Source of the DNA: Erwinia endophytica
GTDB taxonomy: Bacteria > Pseudomonadota > Gammaproteobacteria > Enterobacterales > Enterobacteriaceae
Direction: 5' to 3'
DNA length: 64,000 bases
Assembly: GCF_009295515.1 (NCBI RefSeq)
Contig: NZ_RQVV01000057.1
Coordinates: 1-64,000 of the forward strand
Shown: piece after piece, positions 27,201 through 35,607 of the stretch
Numbering within the stretch: the stretch's first letter is position 1
How the letters are laid out: the number at the start of each line of letters is the position of its first letter
The notes under the pieces: model-generated
The model's database searches: none
Told to the model about the DNA's origin: nothing
What the model saw: only the letters and a program-made list of their open reading frames with translations
Program-made: the position numbers and the translations under genes

Positions 27201-27391
27201 TTCTTTTTGCGGTAAAATAACGCCAGGTGTTGATTTAGCCTTTCGTCTTTATTCCGTTATCTGTGCAAGAGTCTATTCATAATGACTGATATCACGTCAT
27301 TATTGCTGCACGGTCCGCTGGGTGTGGCGTTCGGGCGTATTTTTGGCCGCAGGCGTTGACGCGGGTGCCGCAAATCGTCCGGATAGCCTGA

Positions 27392-28063
27392 TTAATCTTT
27401 CCCGGCCCCAGTCGGTGGACTGTCGTTGTTTTCTTCATCATCTTCCGGCAGTGGGTTATTGGCGGTGAGCAGGAAAGGGGATTGCTGCCAACGCGTGCGG
27501 CGGTCGCGCAGCAGTGTACGGTTAAGAATGATGCCAATGGCCAGGGCGAGCAACATCATCAGACGCAGGATGTTGGTGGTGTTATCCACTTGCCTGGATT
27601 CCGTCGCCAACACGTGTGTGTCCAGCGTGACGCGCAGAAAACCGCGTGGGCCCTCCGGGCTATCCAACGGTTGCACCAGTTGGTGGTTAAAATAGCTGCC
27701 TGCGCGTTGGCCATCTAACGCCAACCGGTCACGCACGGTGATCGCCTCGCCCGCGTGCGCCAACAGGGTGCCGTCATGGTTATAGACCGACGCATCCAGA
27801 ATACGGCTTTCTTTGGTCAACTGAGTCAGAATATCTTTGATGGCCTGATGGTTATCATCGCCATTTTTCATCAGTGGAATCAGACTGAATGCCACCTGGC
27901 GGGTCAGGGTTCGGGCCAGCTCTTCGACCTGCTCAGAATGCGCCATCTGGCGACCGAGGCTAAACCACGAGACACCCTGCATCAGCCCCACCAGTAAGGC
28001 CAGGCAGATCAACACGATGACTGTGCGGTGCAGACGAAATTTGAGTTTGGCTTTTGCCACCAT
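27392..28063 (-). CDS. ytjB: membrane protein YtjB (Smp)
   Basis: 223 residues. A membrane helix (VIVLICLALLVGLMQGVSWF) near the N terminus, a periplasmic PAS-like segment of ~130 residues, a second helix (ILRLMMLLALAIGIIL) and a hydrophilic C terminus fit Smp/YtjB. It is divergent from serB, the position it holds in E. coli, where the pair share a promoter region. The molecular role is unknown. The acidic Pro/Asp tail is longer than I recall from E. coli. Confidence 0.88.
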   Translation of the reverse strand: MVAKAKLKFRLHRTVIVLICLALLVGLMQGVSWFSLGRQMAHSEQVEELARTLTRQVAFSLIPLMKNGDDNHQAIKDILTQLTKESRILDASVYNHDGTLLAHAGEAITVRDRLALDGQRAGSYFNHQLVQPLDSPEGPRGFLRVTLDTHVLATESRQVDNTTNILRLMMLLALAIGIILNRTLLRDRRTRWQQSPFLLTANNPLPEDDEENNDSPPTGAGKD

Positions 28064-28180
28064 CTTTACCCTTCACACTTTTATGCACGAACCACTGTTC
28101 GCCCCGTAGCTTTATGTTGCCAGAAGCGGGCCTGACAGGGTAGCCTCTTGCGTGGTTAATATGTCCCTACAGGAGCTGTA

Positions 28181-29158
28181 ATGCCAAATAGTCTGACCTG
28201 GTGCGATCTGCCTGCCGATATCTCTCTCTGGCCGGGTTTACCCCTTTCTCTCAGTGGTGATGAAGTGATGCCGCTGGATTACCGTGCTGGCCGCACCGGC
28301 TGGCTTCTGTATGGGCGCAGCCTGGATAAAAGCCGCCTGACCGCGCTACAGCATCAACTGGGTGCAGCGATGGTAATTGTCAAGGCATGGCGGGTAGAGG
28401 AGAACCAGGTGGTATGCCTGGCGGGATCCCTGACGCCGCGCGCCACCAAACTGGCTCATGATGCCGGTCTGGATGTGGCGCCATTGGAGCGCATTCCACA
28501 TTTGAAAACGCCAGGTCTGTTGGTCATGGATATGGATTCCACCGCCATTGAGATCGAATGTATTGATGAGATAGCCAAACTGGCAGGCAGCGGAGAGCGG
28601 GTGGCGGCGGTGACCGAGCGGGCAATGCGCGGCGAGCTCGATTTTTCCGCCAGTCTGCGCCAGCGAGTGGCGACGTTGAAAGGTGCCGATGCGACGATTC
28701 TCAGCCAGGTCCGGGACCGGTTGCCGCTGATGCCGGGGTTGACCTCGCTGGTGCAGCAATTACAGGCACTGGGCTGGCATGTGGCTATCGCCTCCGGCGG
28801 CTTTACTTATTTTGCTGAATACCTGCGTGATACCCTTCATTTGTCTGCGGTTGTCGCCAATCAGTTGGAAATTCGCGATGGTAAACTGACCGGCGAGGTG
28901 TTGGGGGATATTGTTGATGCCGAATACAAAGCGGATACCCTGCGAAAGTTGGCGAAGCGTTTTGAGATTGCCCCGGAGCAGACTGTGGCTATCGGTGATG
29001 GCGCTAACGACTTGCTAATGATCCAGGCTGCCGCGCTGGGCATCGCTTACCATGCCAAGCCGAAAGTCAATGAAAAAACAGACGTCATTATTCGTTATGC
29101 GGATTTGATGGGGGTGCTCTGTATCCTCAGCGGCAGCTTGATCCATGAAGAGCGATAA
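28181..29158 (+). CDS. serB: phosphoserine phosphatase
   Basis: 325 residues. The N-terminal ~100 residues form the regulatory region, followed by a HAD phosphatase. The nucleophile motif is DMDST (Asp117, Asp119), motif II is ASGGFTYF, and motif III/IV is AIGDGANDLLMI with an upstream Lys. It performs the last step of L-serine synthesis. It is followed after 9 bp by radA on the same strand. Confidence 0.96.
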   Translation: MPNSLTWCDLPADISLWPGLPLSLSGDEVMPLDYRAGRTGWLLYGRSLDKSRLTALQHQLGAAMVIVKAWRVEENQVVCLAGSLTPRATKLAHDAGLDVAPLERIPHLKTPGLLVMDMDSTAIEIECIDEIAKLAGSGERVAAVTERAMRGELDFSASLRQRVATLKGADATILSQVRDRLPLMPGLTSLVQQLQALGWHVAIASGGFTYFAEYLRDTLHLSAVVANQLEIRDGKLTGEVLGDIVDAEYKADTLRKLAKRFEIAPEQTVAIGDGANDLLMIQAAALGIAYHAKPKVNEKTDVIIRYADLMGVLCILSGSLIHEER

Positions 29159-29167
29159 GGGGTAACT

Positions 29168-30550
29168 TTGGCCAAAGCGGTAAAGCGTGCTTTTGTTTGT
29201 AACGAATGTGGTGCTGATTATCCTCGCTGGCAGGGGCAGTGCAGCGCCTGTCACGCCTGGAACGCCATTACCGAGGTCCGTCTGGCGGCGTCGCCGACGG
29301 TAGCCCGCAACGAGCGGCTCTCAGGTTATGCGGGCAGCGCGGGTACCAGCCGGGTACAGAAACTGTCGGAGATCAGTCTGCAGGCGTTACCGCGTTTCTC
29401 GACCGGTTTTAAAGAATTTGATCGCGTGCTGGGCGGTGGCGTGGTACCGGGCAGCGCGATCCTGATCGGCGGTAATCCAGGCGCGGGGAAAAGTACGCTG
29501 TTGCTGCAAACCCTGTGCAAACTGGCCGAAGGCATGAAGACGCTGTACGTCACCGGTGAAGAGTCGCTACAACAGGTGGCGATGCGGGCGCACCGTTTGG
29601 GGTTGCCGACGGAAAACCTCAATATGCTTTCGGAAACCAGCATCGAACAGATCTGCCTGATAGCCGAACAGGAACAGCCGAAGTTGATGGTGATCGATTC
29701 CATCCAGGTGATGCACATGGCTGATATCCAGTCGTCGCCGGGAAGTGTGGCGCAGGTGCGTGAAACTGCCGCTTATCTGACCCGTTTCGCGAAAACGCGC
29801 GACGTGGCGATAGTGATGGTCGGGCATGTCACCAAAGATGGTTCGCTGGCCGGGCCAAAGGTTCTGGAACACTGTATTGACTGTTCGGTGCTGCTGGATG
29901 GCGATGCGGATTCTCGTTTCCGTACTTTGCGCAGCCACAAAAACCGTTTTGGTGCGGTTAACGAGCTGGGCGTGTTTGCTATGACTGAGCAAGGTCTGCG
30001 TGAAGTCAGCAACCCTTCTGCTATCTTCCTCAGCCGGGGCGATGAAGTGACCTCCGGCAGTTCGGTGATGGTGCTGTGGGAAGGCACCCGTCCGCTGTTG
30101 GTTGAGATTCAGGCGCTGGTAGATCATTCGATGATGAGCAACCCCAGGCGGGTGGCGGTAGGACTTGAACAGAACCGTCTGGCGATCCTGCTGGCGGTGT
30201 TGCATCGCCATGGCGGCCTGCAGATGGCCGACCAGGATGTTTTCGTCAATGTGGTCGGCGGCGTGAAGGTGACGGAAACCAGCGCGGATCTGGCGCTGAT
30301 GCTGTCGATGGTGTCCAGCCTGCGTGATCGTCCGTTGCCACAGGATCTGGTGGTCTTTGGCGAAGTGGGGCTGGCTGGCGAGATCCGTCCGGTGCCCAGT
30401 GGGCAAGAGCGTATTTCGGAAGCCGCGAAACACGGTTTCCGTCGGGCGATTGTCCCTGCCGCCAACGTGCCGAAAAAAGTGCCGGAAAATATGAAAGTGT
30501 ATGGCGTGAAGAAGCTGGCTGATGCGCTGGCTATTCTTGAAGAGCTTTAA
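29168..30550 (+). CDS. radA: DNA repair protein RadA (Sms)
   Basis: 460 residues from a TTG start (MAKAVKRAFVC), as in E. coli. It has a zinc finger with Cys11, Cys14, Cys25 and Cys28; a RecA-like ATPase with Walker A GGNPGAGKST (101-110); the RadA-specific KNRFG motif; and a Lon-protease-like C-terminal domain (FGEVGLAGEIRPV). It is a branch-migrating helicase in recombination repair. It sits in a serB-radA-nadR run with short spacers. Confidence 0.96.
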   Translation: MAKAVKRAFVCNECGADYPRWQGQCSACHAWNAITEVRLAASPTVARNERLSGYAGSAGTSRVQKLSEISLQALPRFSTGFKEFDRVLGGGVVPGSAILIGGNPGAGKSTLLLQTLCKLAEGMKTLYVTGEESLQQVAMRAHRLGLPTENLNMLSETSIEQICLIAEQEQPKLMVIDSIQVMHMADIQSSPGSVAQVRETAAYLTRFAKTRDVAIVMVGHVTKDGSLAGPKVLEHCIDCSVLLDGDADSRFRTLRSHKNRFGAVNELGVFAMTEQGLREVSNPSAIFLSRGDEVTSGSSVMVLWEGTRPLLVEIQALVDHSMMSNPRRVAVGLEQNRLAILLAVLHRHGGLQMADQDVFVNVVGGVKVTETSADLALMLSMVSSLRDRPLPQDLVVFGEVGLAGEIRPVPSGQERISEAAKHGFRRAIVPAANVPKKVPENMKVYGVKKLADALAILEEL

Positions 30551-30588
30551 AACAGGGTTGATTCCGTCCGCGATGCAGGAGGCAGTTG

Positions 30589-31818
30589 ATGTCGTCATTC
30601 GATTATCTGAAAACCGCTATACGCCAGCAGGGGTGTACGTTACAGCAGGTGGCTGATGCCAGCGGCATGACCAAGGGCTATCTTAGCCAACTGCTGAACG
30701 CCAAAATCAAAAGTCCCAGCGCAAAAAAGCTGGAAGCCTTGCACCGTTTTCTCGGCCTGGAATTCCCGCGTCGTGAAAAGACCATTGGCGTGGTGTTCGG
30801 CAAGTTTTACCCGCTGCATACCGGCCATATCTACCTGATCCAGCGCGCCTGTAGCCAGGTTGATGAACTGCATATCATCCTGGGCTACGACGAGACACGT
30901 GACCGCAAATTGTTTGACGACAGCGCGATGTCGCAACAGCCCACGGTCAGCGACCGTCTGCGCTGGTTGCTGCAAACCTTCAAATATCAAAAAAACATCC
31001 GTATTCATTCGTTTAACGAAGAAGGGATGGAACCGTATCCGCACGGGTGGGATGTGTGGAGCCGTGGGATCAATGATTTTATGGAAAACCACGGTATTGT
31101 GCCAAACCGGGTCTACACCAGTGAGGAGGCGGATGCGCCGCAATATCAGCAGCATCTGGGCATCGACGCGGTGCTGATTGACCCTCAGCGTTCATTCATG
31201 AGCATCAGCGGTGGGCAGATCCGCCAGGATCCCTTCCGCTACTGGGAATATATCCCGACAGAAGTGAAACCGTTTTTTGTGCGGACAGTGGCGATCCTCG
31301 GCGGTGAGTCCAGCGGTAAGTCGACGTTGGTCAACAAGCTGGCGAACATCTTTAATACCACCAGTGCGTGGGAGTTTGGCCGTGATTATGTTTTCTCGCA
31401 CCTCGGCGGCGATGAGATGGCGCTGCAATACTCTGACTACGACAAAATCGCGTTGGGTCAGGCGCAGTACATCGATTTTGCGGTGAAATATGCCAATAAG
31501 GTGGCGTTTATCGACACCGATTTTGTCACGACCCAGGCATTCTGCAAAAAATACGAAGGCCGTGAACATCCTTTCGTGCAGGCGCTGATTGATGAGTATC
31601 GCTTTGATCTGGTTATTCTGGTGGAGAACAATGTTCCCTGGGTGGCGGATGGCCTGCGTAGTCTGGGCAGCTCGGTAGACCGTAAAGAGTTCCAGCAGTT
31701 GCTGGTCTCGATGCTGAACAAAAATAACATCCGCTATGTTCATGTTGAGCAGGATAATTACGATGAACGTTTTCTGCGTTGTGTGGAGCTGGTAAAAGAG
31801 ATGCTGGGCAACAACTGA
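30589..31818 (+). CDS. nadR: NAD biosynthesis regulator/NMN adenylyltransferase/ribosylnicotinamide kinase
   Basis: 409 residues in three parts. An HTH occupies residues 1-60 (CTLQQVADASGMTKGYLSQL). The nucleotidyltransferase domain has GKFYPLHTGH (71-80) and MSISGGQIR. The C-terminal kinase has Walker A GGESSGKST (238-246). It represses NAD genes when ATP/NAD is high and phosphorylates imported ribosylnicotinamide. The ATG at 30589 is the conserved start; the TTG one codon earlier is rejected. Confidence 0.96.
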   Translation: MSSFDYLKTAIRQQGCTLQQVADASGMTKGYLSQLLNAKIKSPSAKKLEALHRFLGLEFPRREKTIGVVFGKFYPLHTGHIYLIQRACSQVDELHIILGYDETRDRKLFDDSAMSQQPTVSDRLRWLLQTFKYQKNIRIHSFNEEGMEPYPHGWDVWSRGINDFMENHGIVPNRVYTSEEADAPQYQQHLGIDAVLIDPQRSFMSISGGQIRQDPFRYWEYIPTEVKPFFVRTVAILGGESSGKSTLVNKLANIFNTTSAWEFGRDYVFSHLGGDEMALQYSDYDKIALGQAQYIDFAVKYANKVAFIDTDFVTTQAFCKKYEGREHPFVQALIDEYRFDLVILVENNVPWVADGLRSLGSSVDRKEFQQLLVSMLNKNNIRYVHVEQDNYDERFLRCVELVKEMLGNN

Positions 31819-31853
31819 CAGGCCCCGTTCGCCAGGGCCTGAAAAAGGGCGGT

Positions 31854-33134
31854 TTATGCCGGTGAGCGGAGTGCGTTGACGCTGTGCTGGCGAACAAACA
31901 GCGCCAGCATCGCCATACCGACCAGGGCCAGCACGCTGGCCAGTAGAAATGCGGAGGAATACCCGCCGCCATACTGGATCAGGAAACCGGTAATGCCGGG
32001 TGACAGGATCCCCGCCAGATTGGCCAGCAGATGAACAAACCCGCCCGCTGTTCCGATGCGTTCAGCCGGAACGATATCCTGCAATAACGACCAGCAAGCC
32101 TGCGGCGTCATATAGGCAAAGACGCTGGCCAGCGTAATCAACGCCACGGCGACGGTGACGCTACTGGCCCAGGCGGTCAGCATGACGCTCACGGCGGCCA
32201 CCGCCAGCCCCAAAAAGATCACCAGCTTGCGCGATTGCAAAAATTTACCTGTACGCCTGAACAAGGCATCGGAGATCATCCCGCCGCCGATAAAACCAAT
32301 TGTCGCGCCCAGCCAGGGCAGAACGCCAATCAGGCTCATGCTTTTAATATCAAGATGCTGAAAATCAGTCAGATAGCTGGGTAACCAGGAGAGGAAAAAA
32401 TACTGGATATAGTTGAAGCAGAAAAATGCCGCTGCCACGCCGAGAACCGGCAGGGAAAAGACATAGTGCCAGAGTTTTGTCGGCTGAGCGGCGATGGCTT
32501 CCGGTGCGCGCGTAGCGGGGCGCTGTGCTTTAATCATCTGGCATTCGCTTGCGCTGACGCGGGGATGTTGCTCTGGTTTGTCCCTGAACAACCATAACCA
32601 GCTGCTCAGCCAGATAAAGCCCAGGATGGCAATGACGATAAACGACACCCGCCAGCCAAAATGCAGTCCGACCAGGCCGACAATCGGTGCCGCCACCGCC
32701 GCGCCTAACGGCTGTCCGGCATTGGTGAAACCTACCGCGCGCCCCACCTCTTTACGCGGAAACCAGTTTGAAATAGATTTATTGGTGGTGGTGCCCATTG
32801 GGCCTTCCCCAATGCCAAACAGGACGCGAATAATCAGCAGATGGGCGAAATTGCCCGCCAGCGCGGTAGCGCCGCAAAACAATGACCAGACAGCCGCCGC
32901 CCAGCCGAAGACTTTACGCGGGCCAAAACGATCCGCGCCCCAGCCGCCAAGAAAGCAGAACAGACAGTAACCGATAAAGAAGCAACTGAACAGAATGCCC
33001 ATTTGCGCATCGTCGATATGCAGATCTTTTTTCACCAGTGGCGCCATGACTGACAGCGCCGCCCGATCAAGATAGTTGAGCATCCCGGCGAAAAATAACA
33101 ACAGGGCAACTACGCTACGGTAGTTTTTAAACAT
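31854..33134 (-). CDS. MFS transporter, anion:cation symporter (GudP/GarP/ExuT-like)
   Basis: 426 residues, 12 membrane segments. LNYLDRAALSVMAPLVKKDL and GWGADRFGPRKVFG are signatures of the phthalate/sugar-acid branch (ACS family; GudP, GarP, DgoT, ExuT). AGAAGGAG supports the start at 33134, which overlaps the upstream enolase-family gene by 8 nt. It probably imports the acid sugar that the partner enzyme dehydrates. The two genes form an accessory cassette between nadR and ettA. Confidence 0.85.
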   Translation of the reverse strand: MFKNYRSVVALLLFFAGMLNYLDRAALSVMAPLVKKDLHIDDAQMGILFSCFFIGYCLFCFLGGWGADRFGPRKVFGWAAAVWSLFCGATALAGNFAHLLIIRVLFGIGEGPMGTTTNKSISNWFPRKEVGRAVGFTNAGQPLGAAVAAPIVGLVGLHFGWRVSFIVIAILGFIWLSSWLWLFRDKPEQHPRVSASECQMIKAQRPATRAPEAIAAQPTKLWHYVFSLPVLGVAAAFFCFNYIQYFFLSWLPSYLTDFQHLDIKSMSLIGVLPWLGATIGFIGGGMISDALFRRTGKFLQSRKLVIFLGLAVAAVSVMLTAWASSVTVAVALITLASVFAYMTPQACWSLLQDIVPAERIGTAGGFVHLLANLAGILSPGITGFLIQYGGGYSSAFLLASVLALVGMAMLALFVRQHSVNALRSPA

Positions 33135-34278
33135 GATGGGCTCCTTCTGCATCAATATGCAGATGGCTGACAGTATGTTGCTTCAGGATCTCCGCATCGG
33201 GATTGAACCCCAGACCCGGCGTATCGGGTAAGACCAGCGTGGGCGAAAAATCCAGCTGCGGATAGAGTAACGGTGAGAAGCGGATATAGGGGACTTCCAG
33301 CAGGATTTCCGGCGGCAGCGTGGCGACGAGATGTGCGCTTGCCAGCAATCCCGCACCGTAGTAGAAACAGTGCGGCACCACTTTCACTCGATACGATTGC
33401 GCGCGTTCAATCACGCGTAGCGCAGCGGTTATCCCGCCCACTTTTGCCACGCTTGGCTGGACCACATCGACGGCGGCCCGCTCAAAAAGCGCTTCAAATC
33501 CGTTTTCGCCGGCGGCATTTTCCCCAGCGGCGAGCGGTGTTCCTTCACGCCGGACGCGTGCCAGTCCGGCGCAGTCGTCTGGTGGCCAGACGGGTTCTTC
33601 CAGCCAGCCCAACTGCAATCCCGCCAGTTGGCGGGCATGTTCGCTGGCTTCATCGACGGTCCACGGACAGTTCACATCGACCATTAGCGTGGCTTCTGCT
33701 GGCAATGCGGCGCGAGCGGCAGCGATGGCGGCATATTCTGTTTCGTGCAACTTGAGGGTGTGAAAACCAGCCTGCCAGGCGCGGCTGACCTGACGCGCCA
33801 CTTCTTCCGGTTGATTGTTATAGCTCACCAGACTGGCGTACAGACCGATTTCCCGACGACCGCCCAGTAACTGCCACAGCGGCTGGCCCAGATGTTGTCC
33901 AAGCAGATCCCACAGCGCGATATCAAGCGCGGACAGGGCATAACGTACCGGCCCGCTCCGGCCGAAAGCATGCAGGTTTTTTTCAGCTTCAGCCATCAAC
34001 GCGGTGAGCGCTTCACGGCTTTCAGGGACAGTTTTACCGAGAAAGAGGGGGATAACCAGATCCTGCAACGCCAGAGCGGTAACGGAATTGCAAAGATGAC
34101 CAAAACCTTCACCCCACCCCTGTAAGCCGGTATCGCTTTGTACCCGCACCAGCAGGGTTTCCATCTGCTTTAACGCGGGTGAAGCGGCATTCCAGGCGGT
34201 ATCCGGTCGTGCTGGTGGGGCGCGATCGCTTTCAAAAGGTATACTGAGGCGGATCACTTCTATGTGACTGATTTTCAT
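33127..34278 (-). CDS. mandelate racemase/muconate lactonizing enzyme family protein
   Basis: 383 residues of the enolase superfamily. Metal ligands: Asp201 in MVDVN, Glu228 in LEEPV and Glu253 in AGEN. The second-strand base motif reads KLH (Lys176-x-His178) instead of the usual KxK. His303 in VPHCFYYG is the likely base on the other face. Such enzymes are often sugar-acid dehydratases; the Lys-x-His variation makes the reaction uncertain. It is co-transcribed with the downstream MFS gene and divergent from a LysR regulator. Confidence 0.82.
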   Translation of the reverse strand: MKISHIEVIRLSIPFESDRAPPARPDTAWNAASPALKQMETLLVRVQSDTGLQGWGEGFGHLCNSVTALALQDLVIPLFLGKTVPESREALTALMAEAEKNLHAFGRSGPVRYALSALDIALWDLLGQHLGQPLWQLLGGRREIGLYASLVSYNNQPEEVARQVSRAWQAGFHTLKLHETEYAAIAAARAALPAEATLMVDVNCPWTVDEASEHARQLAGLQLGWLEEPVWPPDDCAGLARVRREGTPLAAGENAAGENGFEALFERAAVDVVQPSVAKVGGITAALRVIERAQSYRVKVVPHCFYYGAGLLASAHLVATLPPEILLEVPYIRFSPLLYPQLDFSPTLVLPDTPGLGFNPDAEILKQHTVSHLHIDAEGAHHV

Positions 34279-34638
34279 GTCATAAACCTCACAGTGTAGG
34301 GCGGTCAGTGGCCTGTCGTTATGTTCTTAGCGGCGTGCTGACCGGCGAGATAAGACTAAATCGTTACTCAGTATAAAAAGGGGAGAAAGGGGCTGCATCA
34401 TACAAACGCATAAGAATGAGAGGATAACGGCATAGATATTCGGGCGTTTGTATGAAGTAGTGGATGAGGGGTCACAAAAATCGTGGAGGAGTGGAAAAAA
34501 GCGCTCAGTTGACGGGGCAATCATCACCTTCTTTATCGCGTATTTCCTTTAAGTCGTGTGATTCAGTGCATAACGGAAGCGTGCTAACTATTATTATTAA
34601 TAATAATTAACTAAGGTTTCTTTTGGGGCAATGAATGT
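34279..34638. other. divergent promoter region of the LysR/enolase-family cassette
   Basis: 360 bp, AT-rich near the LysR gene. It contains a perfect 18-bp palindrome (34590-34607). No gene is supported here. Confidence 0.5.
34590..34607. promoter_or_regulatory. perfect AT-only palindrome upstream of the LysR gene
   Basis: ATTATTATTAATAATAAT is a perfect 18-bp inverted repeat, 32 bp before the LysR start. LysR proteins bind dyads containing T-N11-A, so this could be the autoregulatory site. It could also be the flexible -10 region. Confidence 0.45.
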
Positions 34639-35520
34639 ATGTGCAAACAGTTGCAGGATATGGCTCTCTTTGCGATGGTGGCCGAATGCGGCAGTTTCAC
34701 CGGAGCAGCAAAGCGCGGCGGATTACCAAAGTCCAGCGTCAGCCAGCGTATCAGCCATCTTGAACAGGCTTTGGGCGTGCGTTTGATCAACCGTACCACC
34801 CGTCAGCTCAATCTGACGTTCGTCGGTGAACGTTACCTGGTGCATTGCCAGGAAATGCTACAGGCCAGTGAAAGGGCAAATCAGGTTATCCAACGTTTGC
34901 AGAGTAACCTTAGCGGACGGCTGCGGATAACCTCACCCAGCGGAATAGGCAGCACCTTACTGGCGCGGTTGAACGCGGATTTTTTGCAGGTGTATCCGGA
35001 TGTCGTCCTGGAGGTGTCGATCGCGAATGAAGGGCGGGATTGGCTACATGATGGTTACGATATTGCTCTGTGTACCCGGCAGCCACAGGAGCCGTCGTTA
35101 ATTGGGCGCCGCATAGGTTATTGCGATCGCCTGTTGGTCGCATCGCAAGATTATCTGGCGCAGCATGAGGAAATTGTGCATCCGCAACAACTGACGGCGC
35201 ATCGCTGTATTGTCCATCGGGCGTGGAGCGAATGGTTGCTGAACAGGGGGGAGGAATATTACCATTGTCTGCCGCCGCCTGGGCATCTCACCGATAATCT
35301 GGCTTATGCACGGGAGTGCGCGCTGGCGAATGCCGGGGTCACCTTACTGCCACGTTTCCTGGTGGAGGGAGAGCCGCTGGTGGCGGTATTAGCGAAATGG
35401 ACGGTGATGGAGAACGAGCTGTGGCTGGTGTATCCGAGTGACAAGTTACATTCGCCTGCGTTGTCGCGTTTTGTCGATTACGTGTTGCAATCGCCGGTGC
35501 TGCGTGAGTTTTATCGCTGA
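34639..35520 (+). CDS. LysR-family transcriptional regulator
   Basis: 293 residues. The N-terminal winged HTH has the standard pattern (VAECGSFTGAAKRGGLPKSSVSQ then HLEQALGVRLINRTTR; shown in outline), and a periplasmic-binding-like effector domain follows from residue ~90. It resembles the CrgA/AaeR-like subgroup. It is divergent from the enolase-family/MFS operon and probably activates it when its substrate is present, which is inference from position. Confidence 0.83.
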   Translation: MCKQLQDMALFAMVAECGSFTGAAKRGGLPKSSVSQRISHLEQALGVRLINRTTRQLNLTFVGERYLVHCQEMLQASERANQVIQRLQSNLSGRLRITSPSGIGSTLLARLNADFLQVYPDVVLEVSIANEGRDWLHDGYDIALCTRQPQEPSLIGRRIGYCDRLLVASQDYLAQHEEIVHPQQLTAHRCIVHRAWSEWLLNRGEEYYHCLPPPGHLTDNLAYARECALANAGVTLLPRFLVEGEPLVAVLAKWTVMENELWLVYPSDKLHSPALSRFVDYVLQSPVLREFYR

Positions 35521-35566
35521 TGAGGGGGCACGCACAAATCACCTGGGATGCGTTTATTGTTGCTTA

Positions 35567-35597
35567 CCAAAATAACAGGACGGATTTCTCCGCCCTG
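35567..35597 (-). terminator. terminator of ettA
   Basis: On the minus strand CAGGGCGGA / TCCGTCCTG (one G-T wobble) closes a GAAA loop and is followed by TTATTTTGG. Confidence 0.75.
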
Positions 35598-35607
35598 AGT
35601 GGCTATT

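Noticed and set aside
27281..27358. Short plus-strand frame MTDITSLLLHG after the deo operon
   Set aside because: About 25 codons, overlaps nothing known and no clear ribosome site. It may be a relic but cannot be supported.
29567..30598. Long (343-codon) minus-strand ORF opposite radA
   Set aside because: Antisense shadow of a conserved core gene. Its His/Gln/Arg-rich translation is typical of reverse frames.
31819..31841. CAGGCCC / GGGCCTG hairpin between nadR and the convergent MFS gene
   Set aside because: The stem is real but no T-run follows on either strand, so I do not call a terminator.
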